Notes under the pieces: generated by a model | Told to the model about the DNA's origin: nothing | Databases searched by the model: none | The model's input: only the letters and a program-made list of their open reading frames with translations | Shown here: in pieces, positions 36,484-48,403 of the stretch | How the letters are laid out: every line of letters starts with the position of its first letter | Position numbering within the stretch: the stretch's first letter is position 1 | Translations under genes and position numbers: made by a program | Source: Cantharellus purpuraceus | Lineage: Eukaryota > Basidiomycota > Agaricomycetes > Cantharellales > Hydnaceae | NCBI GenBank assembly: GCA_025174535.1 | Contig: JALBUN010000004.1 | Location: forward strand, 496,001-560,000 | DNA length: 64,000 nucleotides | Reading direction: 5' to 3'

Positions 36484-38257
36484 CTATGAAGTCCACATAC
36501 GCGCCCTGCCTTCGGGAGTTCTAGCTCTGAAGATGCCTCTTTCTCGGACTCTAGAAATAATGCTCTGAGCTACCTCACGGCCGGCTTCTTGATCTAATCG
36601 CACCCTCCCTATCAAGATGCCATCAGATTCCATAAAATATTTAAAAAGGCATCACCCACCTATGATGGCCCAATTTCTCGTACTAGGTATTCTCAACGTT
36701 TCACACTCAGCCCTCCATCCGCAAGCTTGTGATAGGTAAGCTAGCCAGATCCTGTACGTCGAATAAGAAGTACCCGTTTGACCTTCTGCACCCAATCTCA
36801 AACCATCAACGAAAGCCTCATGTTCCTCGGTCTTGGGTTCAAACTGGGGTACTTGAAACGCACCGGTTCTACCACGTTCGAAGCGAGCATCAAAATCCCA
36901 AGGGCAACACGGAATAGATAAATAACCTGATGCAGGAAGTAGCGCCGACATCACTGGGATCCATGGTGTGAGCTCGTCGGCGTGATTACCGATAAGAAAT
37001 GTTGAGGGACGGAGTTGTGGGTGTGACTCAAAGGGGCTGAAAGGTTGGACATGTAAATGACGCTGAGTTCCCTGGGGGTAATGGGACCAAGATGCACGGG
37101 CACGCAGATCGAAGGCTTCACCAGTGTAGCCTTCGGAGAGTAAGATATGGGTGAGGAAACCGTTACCACAACTTTGATGCATAGGTTTCAGTGAGGTCGC
37201 ATTCTAATTTATATAACGACCCACCCAATATCAACAAAACCACCAGGAGGACGTGGCCAATCGTCCCATGGTCGCCGTGTTGCATCTTCTCGGGTATCGT
37301 GACATCTAGAGTCAAAGTTCTCCTGGCCACCATAGGTATTCTTCCATAACAGCATGAGAAACGTAGCGATACCAACGTCCTACAGACACATATGAGTCGA
37401 AGTGTGAGCCAAAGTTATTTTAAATACCATGACCTCGAAGACGTGTTTTGAAGGGTCGGTAGATTCATACCAGGAGTCAGCGAGCGATTTATGTCGTTCT
37501 TTGAGAACAAGATAGAGGTCCTGGTATTTGTTTCTGGGTACAAGAACATCATGAAAGACACGTTTCTGATAGTTAGTCGCAGCACCCCATCCATACCGAT
37601 CCAATGTTTCCAGTAGAGCAAGGCATGTGCGATATGTCCGTGATGAGAGATCAATGTGGGTGGTATTTAAAGGAACTATCTCAATGAGAAGGTGACTGGT
37701 CTTAGAAGCGCCACTATTGCATGCAGCCGCATAGCGAAATGCAAGATGTGCAACAGCGGGGTGATAATAGGGCAATGCTCCTGGTTCCGTGACACGAGGT
37801 GTTAAAATAAGGACGGATGGTTGAGAAGCAGTTGCATCATGAGAAAGGTAAAATGTACAGTCTTGCTGAAGGGATCCATCTCGGCCAGGACGGCGGGGTA
37901 ACAAAAGACGATGGATGTTGCGCGAAGCGGTGTACCCTTTTATGGAGGGAATCCATGGCGAGGTGTTGAGTGATTCATGTATTACATTGTAATCAGAAAT
38001 GACCTCAGACCGCAGGATTAATGATGAGTTATATTCAGGATGATCGATTAACGTCATGAGCGCAGTCTCGAACTATGGAGCACCAGTAAGCCCTCTCAAA
38101 GGATATTCATAATCTCGCAGCTCACGAGTTCGAGAGGAAATTGAGCAGGACACGAGATTACTGGCTTCCATGTCGTACCGTCCCGGGACTCGAGAGGATC
38201 TATGAGGTGCTGGCCATTGAAGCATGGCCTCTCTTGGAAGCGAACTCGTGTGGTCAT
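36484..38257 (-). CDS. TRM44: tRNA (uracil-2'-O-)-methyltransferase, TRM44 type
   Basis: SAM-dependent enzyme that makes 2'-O-methyluridine 44 in serine tRNA. Five exons give about 525 residues. The N-terminal part contains TTWKPVISCPAQFPLEL, spliced to FETALMTLIDHPEYNSSLIL and RSEVI, a block typical of the family. Exon 3 ends PPGGFVDIG and joins to CGNGFLTHILL, giving SAM motif I (DIGCGNG). Further signatures are LIGNHADELTPWIPV and GYLSIPCCPWDFDARF, then GQTGTSYSTYRIWL and LRIPSTRNWAIIG. The last exon is basic and ends GRARMWTS. The start at 38257 is the first ATG in frame; the start codon of the gene on the other strand is only 74 bases away. Its by-product S-adenosylhomocysteine is the substrate of the enzyme encoded at 3982-5844. 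Confidence 0.93.
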
Positions 38258-38331
38258 CAAAAACTGGAACGGCTTCAAACAGAAATTCAACCTCCGAGTC
38301 CGACGGTCCTGGTGGATTGCTACTAACTATT
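38258..38331. promoter_or_regulatory. Compact shared (bidirectional) promoter
   Basis: Only 74 bases separate the TRM44 start codon from the ATG chosen for the divergent gene, so both transcripts must start within this stretch or inside each other's coding region. No TATA element is visible. Confidence 0.5.
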
Positions 38332-40561
38332 ATGCCGGGACTACTATCAAATGCAGACTGGGTTTTCAATCTCAGGGATTGTGCCCGGGACTCTGACTCT
38401 GACGAAGATGCTGCTAACATGAAGAGGAGCTCTGATTCTGACTTGCTCAAGACTATGGATCTTTCCTCTCGAGAAGATACAGCGCATTACAAGCCTAACC
38501 CTTGGGCAATCGCTAAGCTAAATGCCGCATGCCGCCCTCCTCCTGTCCATTCTGAGAAGAAAATACGGACGGACGTATCACAGTCAAAGAAAGAACAAAA
38601 ACCCGAACAGATAACAATTGCTCAAGCATTTTCAACGCAGAATACGCAACGCGACCCGTCATCAAAAGCCTCTGTTACATCCAGGAAATTTATTCGGACG
38701 TTCAAACCTTCTAAAGTAAACCATGAAAGGGCGGGCAAGTCCGAAACACAACTATCACAGCTACCTCATTCCCAAGCGCAAGGCTCTCATATCACTTCTG
38801 CTCCTGCTGTGCCTGTAAAACGCCATTTAGCTATGTCTATGGTCCCTCCGGCGTCCAGAAGCAGACCTAAATCTCAAGCAGATACGTTTGGTCTAAGTCG
38901 TGTCGAGGCGGGTGTTCCTCCTGACGCTTCAATGTCTCCTCGTACCGTCGAAATGAAGATGGTGTGCTCAAAAATGGGTGCCGTTGAGCCCCTTGACCCC
39001 AAACAAAACAGCTGGAATGTTCTTAACGCTCGCCTGATCTCTGCAAGCCGCTCAGACCGATCTCTCAAACCGGATACTTGTCCTTTGAGTCGCCCCGTAT
39101 CTACTATCAAGTCTGGTGTCCCACTCTCCAAAATTGTTGCACCACCGTTCTCATTTCCTATAGACCAAGCTGACGACAAGTGTCAAGCTCCTGATCTGGA
39201 TGCCAAACTGCTCGAGGCTCGTCTTGGTCAACCGACGCCCGACGGCAATTTACGTGAGACTCATCCACCTCCGTCACTCAGGAAACCAGAGTATATGCGT
39301 GTATCTCACTTATCTTACATATTTCAGCTAATATTTCTGCAAGTCGCTCTCAACTTCGAACACCATCTCCACTGCTTCCTTTCTGTATTCCATCCAGAAA
39401 CGTGCTCACTGCGCCAATTCGTTCTGTTCCAGTTGGTCATCCGCAAACACCTGTTGCAACACCACTCTCAGTAACAAAACATCCGTCACGGCTCCAACAC
39501 CACACTGCTACCTCTAGTTTCGACGAATATCGCATGATTTCACTTGCCAAGTGTCCGGACTCTCATTTTTCTCCTGATAATAACTCTATTCACCTCCCTG
39601 TTACCGCACTGAACCAGTCGAGCCCAGACGATGGCTCTGGACACTGTACCACACCTAATACATCGGGAGGACCTGCATATCAGACTCCTGTTGTGGCAAC
39701 AACATCTGGTGCATATCACTCTCAGATTCAGCATACCCTTGCAACTCGCACGTTTCCTCCCACCAATTCACCAGTCACACCCTCCCTACCCTCTTCTCCG
39801 GAGGCTCCCGAGACCCGAACTATCCAGTCGATCTCTCGACATCTTGTGCCTTCGAAGCAGAAGCGAACTGTTGCAGCATATGCTTCAGTCAAAGACCCGG
39901 ACGAGGAGTGGTCGACATTTCCCTCTCGCAAGAGACAAAAGCCTTCTGCGTCAGGAATCACAAAGACACGTAAATTTATGCTACCCATTGCCCTGCCTTC
40001 AACGAACAAGGTCAATAACACACCTGTGAAGACAAGGTTAACGTTATATAAACCGCCACCTATGGGGAACGGGGATCCAAGTCCTACTATCTTGAAGTTG
40101 CGAAGAGTCGGACGCGGAGACGTGAAAAGATTGAGTATCACCCAGAGTACCGGGTCCCCTCGAGAGGATAGTCGAGTCGTAGATGTTATCCAACCCGCCA
40201 AAGAGAACTCGGAGCAATCGACGCTAGTACCGACCTTGGACTCGATGACTAGGCCCTCCGAATCATCGCCACCAACATCGCCTCCCTCGTCTCCATCACC
40301 TAAAGTTATCTTTTTGCTTCCTGAAATACAACGCACGTATGCTGCTACGCGGAAAGCCATTTCCGAGGTAAATAAAACATGCGTTATTTTACGAATTGAC
40401 GCAATTTGCCTCAGTAGCGCAAAAGGGCCTCTGATGCAGGTTTTAGAGTGCTCAATCTTGAAAGCTGTGTTGTTAACAAGGGTGATCATGCGAGGAAAGA
40501 AGTCAGTATCATGCGCTGGAAGGGAATGGACCATGTAGCGAATGGACAATGTATTTCTTGA
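38332..40561 (+). CDS. Disordered, basic Ser/Pro-rich protein, function unknown
   Basis: Three exons. The chosen start reads MPGLLSNADWVFNLRDCARD followed by an acidic patch SDSDEDAANMKRSSDSD. The protein is then largely disordered, rich in Ser, Pro, Lys and Arg, with KEQKPEQITIAQAF, KFIRTFKPSK and a basic patch FPSRKRQKP that could be a nuclear signal. Intron 1 (about 53 bases, near 39291-39343, with a CTAAT branch site) joins RKP to RSQLRTPSPLLPF. The last intron (about 50 bases) joins RKAISE to RKRASDAGFRVLNLES, and the protein ends HVANGQCIS, a C-terminal part that looks ordered. An in-frame ATG at 38224 would lengthen the protein but overlap the TRM44 coding start. Length is about 710 residues. 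The composition suggests a nuclear protein; the family is not recognised. Confidence 0.7.
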
Positions 40562-40827
40562 TAGCATTGCTGTCCAAGTCCTGGTGGCACTTTAGAAGAG
40601 CTGTAAGGTAGTCCACTGCAGCAAGTTATAGTGCATAAATCGAACCGTTATCTGTTTATTGTATATCATACAAAGAACGCGAGAATATCAGGTTGTAGGG
40701 ATGAAACTTGGACTTCATATCATTAACATCGTAAACAACGCGACCGTACGCAACAAGAAATCATGGCAAAGCATATCGAAAGCAAGTCGAAGGATAGCGT
40801 CGGTTGATAAAAAAAGAATCCAATCCA
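40562..40827. other. Convergent 3' spacer
   Basis: 266 bases between two convergent genes. AT-rich, presumably with both polyadenylation regions. Nothing else seen. Confidence 0.6.
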
Positions 40828-42527
40828 TCACCTAATCATTTGTTGATCCATTGCTTTGAGTGTTGGTTCAGGCTTTCGCGCTCCCCAAATGGTCCAAAAT
40901 CGAATTGTTTCGTCCTCTCCAAATGTCATGATGCGCGTACCATCCGGGGAAAGAACACTATCAATAATAGGCTTCGAATGTGCGTTTGGGATTGAAAAAA
41001 CACGCTGCAATGACGGATACGAGTGCACTAGAAGCGCGTGGCGTATAGGCGCGGGGGACAATCTATTAGCATTGGCTATGCCCGCGGATCGTCTACGAAT
41101 GCGGGAGCATGGTGGATTTGGAACACTTTCACCATGTGTACTGAGAAGTTCAGTGGTATGAGGTGAAAAATGGAGAGAGGAAATATTAGATGACAGCGAG
41201 AGCGTGTGTATCGGTTCAGGGGATCCTACATCTAAATTTGAGATTGACCAGAGTCGTACAGTGTGATCGGCTGCGCTGCCACCGGTTGCCAGGAGATGTG
41301 GGTTCCAAGGGGCCCAAGTAAGGCTCTGAGAAAAACGTACGCGTCAATAGAGTATCAACGTGGGCGCTCCAAACGCTGTATCGTACCTTCACTGCATTCC
41401 GGTGCGCCGTTTTTCTTTGTGGAGACTTGAGCTCAAAGGATTTGTTAACCCGCCAATCTGTGCACCTGATAATTCCACTCTCGAATCCACTCGCGAGATA
41501 CATCCCATCTGGGCTCCACTGAATGCCAAGAATAGAACGTGCGGAATCGCCAGAATCGGTTCGGATTGGTTTATCATTCCTTGGATCATAATACGTCATC
41601 ACTCCGTTGTCTTGGCCCACCGCAAGCAGGCCTCGGTCTTTGCTCCAACTCATGGCGGTGACAGGGTATAGTTTCCTATCATTGTATTGCTTTTGAGTGA
41701 TAGCCACTGGATATAAGGACCTTTGAATTTTGGTTGTTCTGGCATCAAGCATTACTGCACAGCCCAACTCATGTCCGACCGCGAGTTCATGGCCTGATGT
41801 CCACGCTACGCATCGAGCATGGCCATAGGGCAAGATATCCGAAACCGTAGTTGTGTCCATACGATGGGTGAATACCCGGCCACGAAGAACTGCTGCTATA
41901 ATGTCTGCGGAGGACCACGCACAGGGATGCGGAGGATAGTCGTCCATGGGTCCGGAATCAAGTATCCTATCTGGTTTCTTCCGACCTTGTTTCGCAGCCG
42001 AGCATGAGCCTTTGGGAGTACTACTGGGCATCCATAACCTTTGTGAGAGAAGGATTCGGCAATGGAGTGTAGGATCTAGCGGCCGGTGTGAGTGAGGGTG
42101 GCTATCGTGATACGAAAGAAGTCTGCGATCAACATAACCTAACGCTCGGGCCAGCCGAGTGGTTCGAGGATTCATCATATGGATTGGATAAAAGGGGTCG
42201 GCGGTAAGCACGGAGCCAATAAAGCGATCACACTACGAGGCGTCAGTAAAATCAGGGGATGTATAACAACAGAGTACTTACAATGTCTCTTTGGAAAGTT
42301 GAAGTCTGGGTGTCTTGCGTGAGCTCAGTGCGAAGTACAAAGCCATAAGGAAGAGAAGATCGTCGACGTTTCGTTTCACTTTCATGCAACCCGTCCTCTG
42401 GGGTATGTGTTCGTTTTCTGGATGGTGTTTTTAGCAAAGGCGTACTACAGAAAAACGTCGGGTTAAATGATTGAATATGGAGCTCTTTTGCAACTTACAG
42501 GTAATTACTTGCTGTGCTGGAAGACAT
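40828..42527 (-). CDS. Cdc20/Cdh1-type APC/C activator (WD-repeat), possibly meiotic Ama1/Mfr1-like
   Basis: Activators of this family bind the anaphase-promoting complex and present substrates for ubiquitination. Four exons give about 510 residues. The N-terminus is MSSSTASNYLTPLLKTPSRK with basic KRRRSS; at 66-71 is DRFIGS, resembling the C-box DR[FY]IPxR but with Gly for Pro and no Arg. A seven-bladed WD propeller follows, with VTAMSWSKDRGLLAVGQDNG, ILGIQWSPDGMYLASGFESG, LTWAPWNPHLLATGGSAADH and VLSPDGTRIMTFGEDETIRFW. These last blades are characteristic of Cdc20/Cdh1. The protein ends in Met-Ile-Arg, matching the IR tail that docks on APC3. The weak C-box and the linker rich in Pro/His fit divergent meiosis-type activators (Ama1, Mfr1), but that subtype is inference. 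The promoter has paired forkhead-like sites. Confidence 0.87.
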
Positions 42528-42701
42528 GGTGGACACGGTCCACGTGTATCCCTCCACGTGACTGCGAAGGAGAACAACGCGTAAACAACACGTCACGTAA
42601 ACAGCGCGCATAATAACATGGACACGTGGCGCATGCATTGCACTTCTATTACATATGTTCTACAACACTCGTCACCCATCCCGTAAATCGTAGAGTACAT
42701 T
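42528..42701. promoter_or_regulatory. Upstream region of the APC/C activator with E-box and forkhead-like motifs
   Basis: In 174 bases there are three CACGTG palindromes (42541-42546, 42555-42560, 42623-42628), one ACGCGT (42577-42582) and two GTAAACA motifs (42581-42587, 42597-42603). The gene is read leftward from 42527, so the motifs lie 14-100 bases upstream of its start codon. CACGTG is bound by bHLH factors and GTAAACA by forkhead factors in other fungi. The same DNA contains the 3' end of the isomerase gene. Confidence 0.45.
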
Positions 42702-44767
<2,066 letters not shown>

Positions 44768-45369
44768 TGTGAGAGTAAAGAGATGATTAGCTGGCGAAAG
44801 TCTTTATGCGTTCTATGACGCCGAATAGTCTCCGGAGACGGAGTTTCTCACGGTGGTTGCTTAGGTAACCCGGGTCCCGCCACAGTTTGAGTTGCTGGGA
44901 AACCGTCTCACGCCCTACCACGTACCTCGTATTACACGTAGCGAGCTCAACCCGACAATTTCTTCACATCTGCAGGGGTGCCAAAAGGGCGAGGCTCCTA
45001 CAGTTACCGTATACAGGTACATATTTCGGGGAGATTTCGGACGTCCTATCGCACTGTCCCCGCCCGGTCGCGTCGATGGATAGCAAAGCCCTATCAGCAT
45101 GATCATTATACTGTAATGTATGTCCTTGCCCTATATCTGGAAAATCAGATCAGTCATATATATCATGATATTGAGTTGGTGGCACCCCACCAACTTGGTT
45201 TTGACCATCACTAGCATTGCCACTAGGTGTCTCTCAAGAGTGTTTCCTTACCCCCTAGCCCTGGGATCATGAAAAATCAATGGGAGACCGCCTGTCGAAC
45301 GTCTAAGCTTGTTACCTTACTGCTGTTTGCTCCGGCGTTTGTCGTCAGTCCGCGAGGCCGTCAACACAC
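44768..45369. other. Intergenic
   Basis: Promoter of the isomerase gene followed by DNA with no recognisable coding signal. Confidence 0.5.
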
Positions 45370-46030
45370 CTTCAGACTTGCAATCCATCCTTAAGCTGGC
45401 ATGTGTGGTCTTCTAGATTCCAACAATCAAGACTCGCCATTCCAGAGCCATTTTCTCGCTTACAGCAATGCGAAGATGCATGGGCGTCCTGTTCTTGGCG
45501 ATCTAAATGGAAGATATTACTGACCCGGGATCACACACACTGGGAGTTATACGGTGGTCTCTTGGTAGGGCCGTACATGTCGGATCTCGTCTTCAATCTA
45601 GTCATTCCACATTTCCCTCGTAGTTTTAATATTCGAATTGGACTCAGAGTCGTGTGTGAACGCTGGACCAACGAAACGGATATCGTTGTGACGCCCGGCA
45701 ACTTTGCAGTAGACCCCGGGCAAGATTTTTTAATACTTGGATCCATCAATAGATATGTTTGTTGAACATTGACAACCTTATTACTGATTAGTTAATTGGC
45801 GATTACACTTTCGCACTCTATCTAATGGATTCGCCCATTCCAAACAATTCATCACTGGGACTCAGGTTGCACGTGTCTGGATCCTACGTAAATCCAGATC
45901 TTCGGACGCATGCTTTTTCTCTTTCAACAACGAAAGGTCGCCCCCGTCCGTTATCGATTGGACTTCGGCATCCATATTGTGCGTTCGCATCGTGTCCCCC
46001 AGCGTGCCACTCACATGATATATGTAGCAA
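45370..46030 (+). pseudogene. F-box-like gene remnant
   Basis: Reading from about 45373 gives DLQSILKLA, then the frame must shift to give SRLQQCEDAWASCSWRSKW, THWELYGGLLVG and NFAVDPGQDFLIL. This order (LQ...L.LA; RL...AW..L.W; WELYGG; DF..DP.QDLL) is the typical body of the very large F-box protein family of mushrooms. A stop follows at about 45763. Further on, LRTHAFSLSTTKGRPRP faintly echoes the family block LRT.ST...HP. No F-box itself is readable upstream. The frame change without a splice site and the missing front suggest a decayed copy. The family comparison is from memory. Confidence 0.42.
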
Positions 46031-47703
46031 TTGAATATATATCCATCTTATAGCGGCACTATGCTCTCAGAAACAGAATTTCTCGTTGTGCATCATGCAT
46101 CTCCCGCCGCTTGAACTATATCGGCTACCCAGATTATTTGAATATCCTCCCTGCCCCTCCTACTCAATTTCAGCTACCGTTTCCAGTTTTTTTTTTCCAC
46201 GAGTTGCGGTGGGGGAACTGGCAATGCTTCAGCTCAGTATTGTCTTCTGTCGTGAAAGACTCACCTAAACAAACCAAATGGTCTTCCCTCCACATTTCCT
46301 CTTATATCTCACCTAATCGCAATTCAGTTCTCAGACCCATGCCCCCACCGTGTGACAATATTTGAGATGTTCTTGTTCAAGGATCAGCTCCGCAACTATG
46401 TGCATCTAGATGTGGTACCTGGGGGGGCATGGGGGCCATCATCCATACAGGTGCTGCCAAGAACTCTCCCTCCCCCGTAGCGGCATCACCGTCCTATTCA
46501 CTGCTCTCGCGTTTCGTAATCGCCAATATACTTGAATAGTCAGGTCTGGGTGCAAGGAGACCTCAAAGTGGTCAAAACGGCCTCGATGCCCCTAGTATCA
46601 TTTGATGGGTATGTAGTCTATGTGGTGTCTTCTCTGCCTTACAGAGTGACGTCAACAATAGACCGACAAATGATATTCTCATGGCGATGATCATATTGTG
46701 GATATTGACACACGAATCTTCCCCATTGGCATCCTGCTATGTTGTTTATGGCTATACATATGCACTTGTAGGTGGGCTCTTTTTTGCCCCTATGGGTATT
46801 GAATACTCGAAATGTAGAGGTCGCAGTGTATGTCATAAAGGGAGGTACCTGCTTGAAGCAGAGTTTGCAATTTGCTCCCTGCTTGATTCGAGGACAAGTA
46901 TGATATTCAGTACTTGAGCAACAGAGTATATCTCTTAATGTTGTACGGAACTTCACAGGATAGGTATGTCCTATTTATCCCATTGAGGAGGGTATCTTAG
47001 ACCAAAGGATAGAACGATTTGACTAGAGCGCAAACGCCACGATCTTTGCGAATGATCAAGTATAATTGCCAGATGCTGGAATGCATACATTTACGGATGT
47101 TGACTGAACAGGATTTCCCTCTTATGGCATACCCTCTGTAGGTAATATGTAGTCCATGCCCACAGGACAACCATAAGCGCGGTGGGTACGGATAGTGTTT
47201 CGGTCGATCCTGCTCCTTCCTGCTCGCGCCCGTGCGAGTTCGCGCTTAAGCTAAGAGGTACCAAGAAGTAAAGGTTCCCGGCGCCGCGCTAGTGTCACTG
47301 ACTTGATTTCATAATATAATATGATGGTCATTTGGCCGGTTGATTGGCGGGGCCTGTAGAAGGTGTGATTCCCATAAACATACACTGCCATGCACTCCAA
47401 TAGGCATATTATATGCAAGGGGTCGTGTCTGTCAATCCTTGGACACTGCCAAGAGGACTAAGACATGTGGCTGTGACACGGACTTTACCGCTCTGAGCGT
47501 TGTAAATGACCGATCTAGATCGGGTACGATTCTACCAACCTATATAAAGTCTCATGTCATAAATACCCCATATGTTTGGTGTTGATATAGAGTTGGTAGG
47601 AACAAACACTGCCTACCCCCTTATATATACACACCCCGAATACCAGCCACCTCTTCCACTTGACATCTTTGAGCCTCCCCCTTTCACCTCTTGACCTCCT
47701 GCC
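46031..47703. other. Intergenic, no gene recognised
   Basis: Only short open frames without known motifs; the last 120 bases are the promoter of the PLAC8 gene. Confidence 0.5.
47622..47629 (+). promoter_or_regulatory. TATA box of the PLAC8 gene
   Basis: TATATATA lies 75 bases before the start codon at 47704 and is followed by a CT-rich leader. Confidence 0.55.
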
Positions 47704-48403
47704 ATGGCTGTAAGTAGTCTTTTTGTACTCCACGACGACAAGGTTCTGATTAAGACGCCAGTACTACACCCAACAACCTGGAGTTATTCCGCAGATGAGT
47801 GTCGGAGGCAACAGAAATGCCAAAAATCTCCCATTCAATGCCTCAGGCGAACGCGAGTGGAGTAACGGATTTTGCGACTGCTGTGCAGATTGTGGAACCT
47901 GTAAGTAATGCATATATCTGTATTCCGGCCGCGCAAATGTAGGAGACGGCCTCATTTTAAAGGTTGTCTGGCGTGGTTCTGCCCGTGCATCGTGTACAGT
48001 CAGAACAAGACCCGTGTGGAGCATCTCGAGAAGCAGGGCTACCCTCACCCTGACGGTGGTGCCTCTTGCACTGGCGACTGCTGCATCCATTGTCTCTTGA
48101 CGGGTTGTGGTTGGGGCTGGGTTTTGCAGGTACGTTTCTAACATCGCGCAATGTCGTCGACGGTGTTCGCCGTACTAACCAAACGACGCAGATGGGGACC
48201 CGCTCATCGATCAGGACGAGATACCGCATTCAAGGTGGTGGATGCGGCGACTGCTTTGCAGCCTGGTGCTGCACTCCCTGTGAGCTCACTCAGGGCAGTC
48301 GTGAGCTCGAGCTTGAGGAACAATCTATGAGGGTGTGTTTTTGTCGTGATGCGCGACGTGTCGTCCTTGGCGTGATTAATATTGACTTCTCTTGTAGCGC
48401 TAG
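47704..48403 (+). CDS. PLAC8 family Cys-rich membrane-associated protein
   Basis: PLAC8 proteins (plant PCR and FWL, fungal relatives) are small membrane-associated proteins linked to divalent metal or cadmium transport and to size control; the role here is not known. Five exons give 152 residues. The first coding exon is just ATGGCT and the last adds a single Arg codon before the TAG stop. After a Gln/Pro-rich start (YYTQQPGVIPQM) come GFCDCCADCGTCCLAWFCPC (39-58), containing the family motif CCLAWFCPC, then CTGDCCIHCLLTGCGWGW and GCGDCFAAWCCTPCELTQ. In all there are 18 Cys. Hydrophobic Cys-rich segments at 47-60 and 88-103 could insert in the membrane. A TATA box lies upstream. The model is fully in frame. 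Confidence 0.93.

Noticed and set aside
38255..38290. Upstream extension of TRM44 from a TTG codon at 38290
   Set aside because: TTG is an improbable start in fungal nuclear genes, and the ATG at 38257 precedes all the conserved blocks.
39728..40567. A 279-codon minus-strand frame
   Set aside because: Antisense to the disordered + strand gene, whose exon joins and C-terminal block are consistent.
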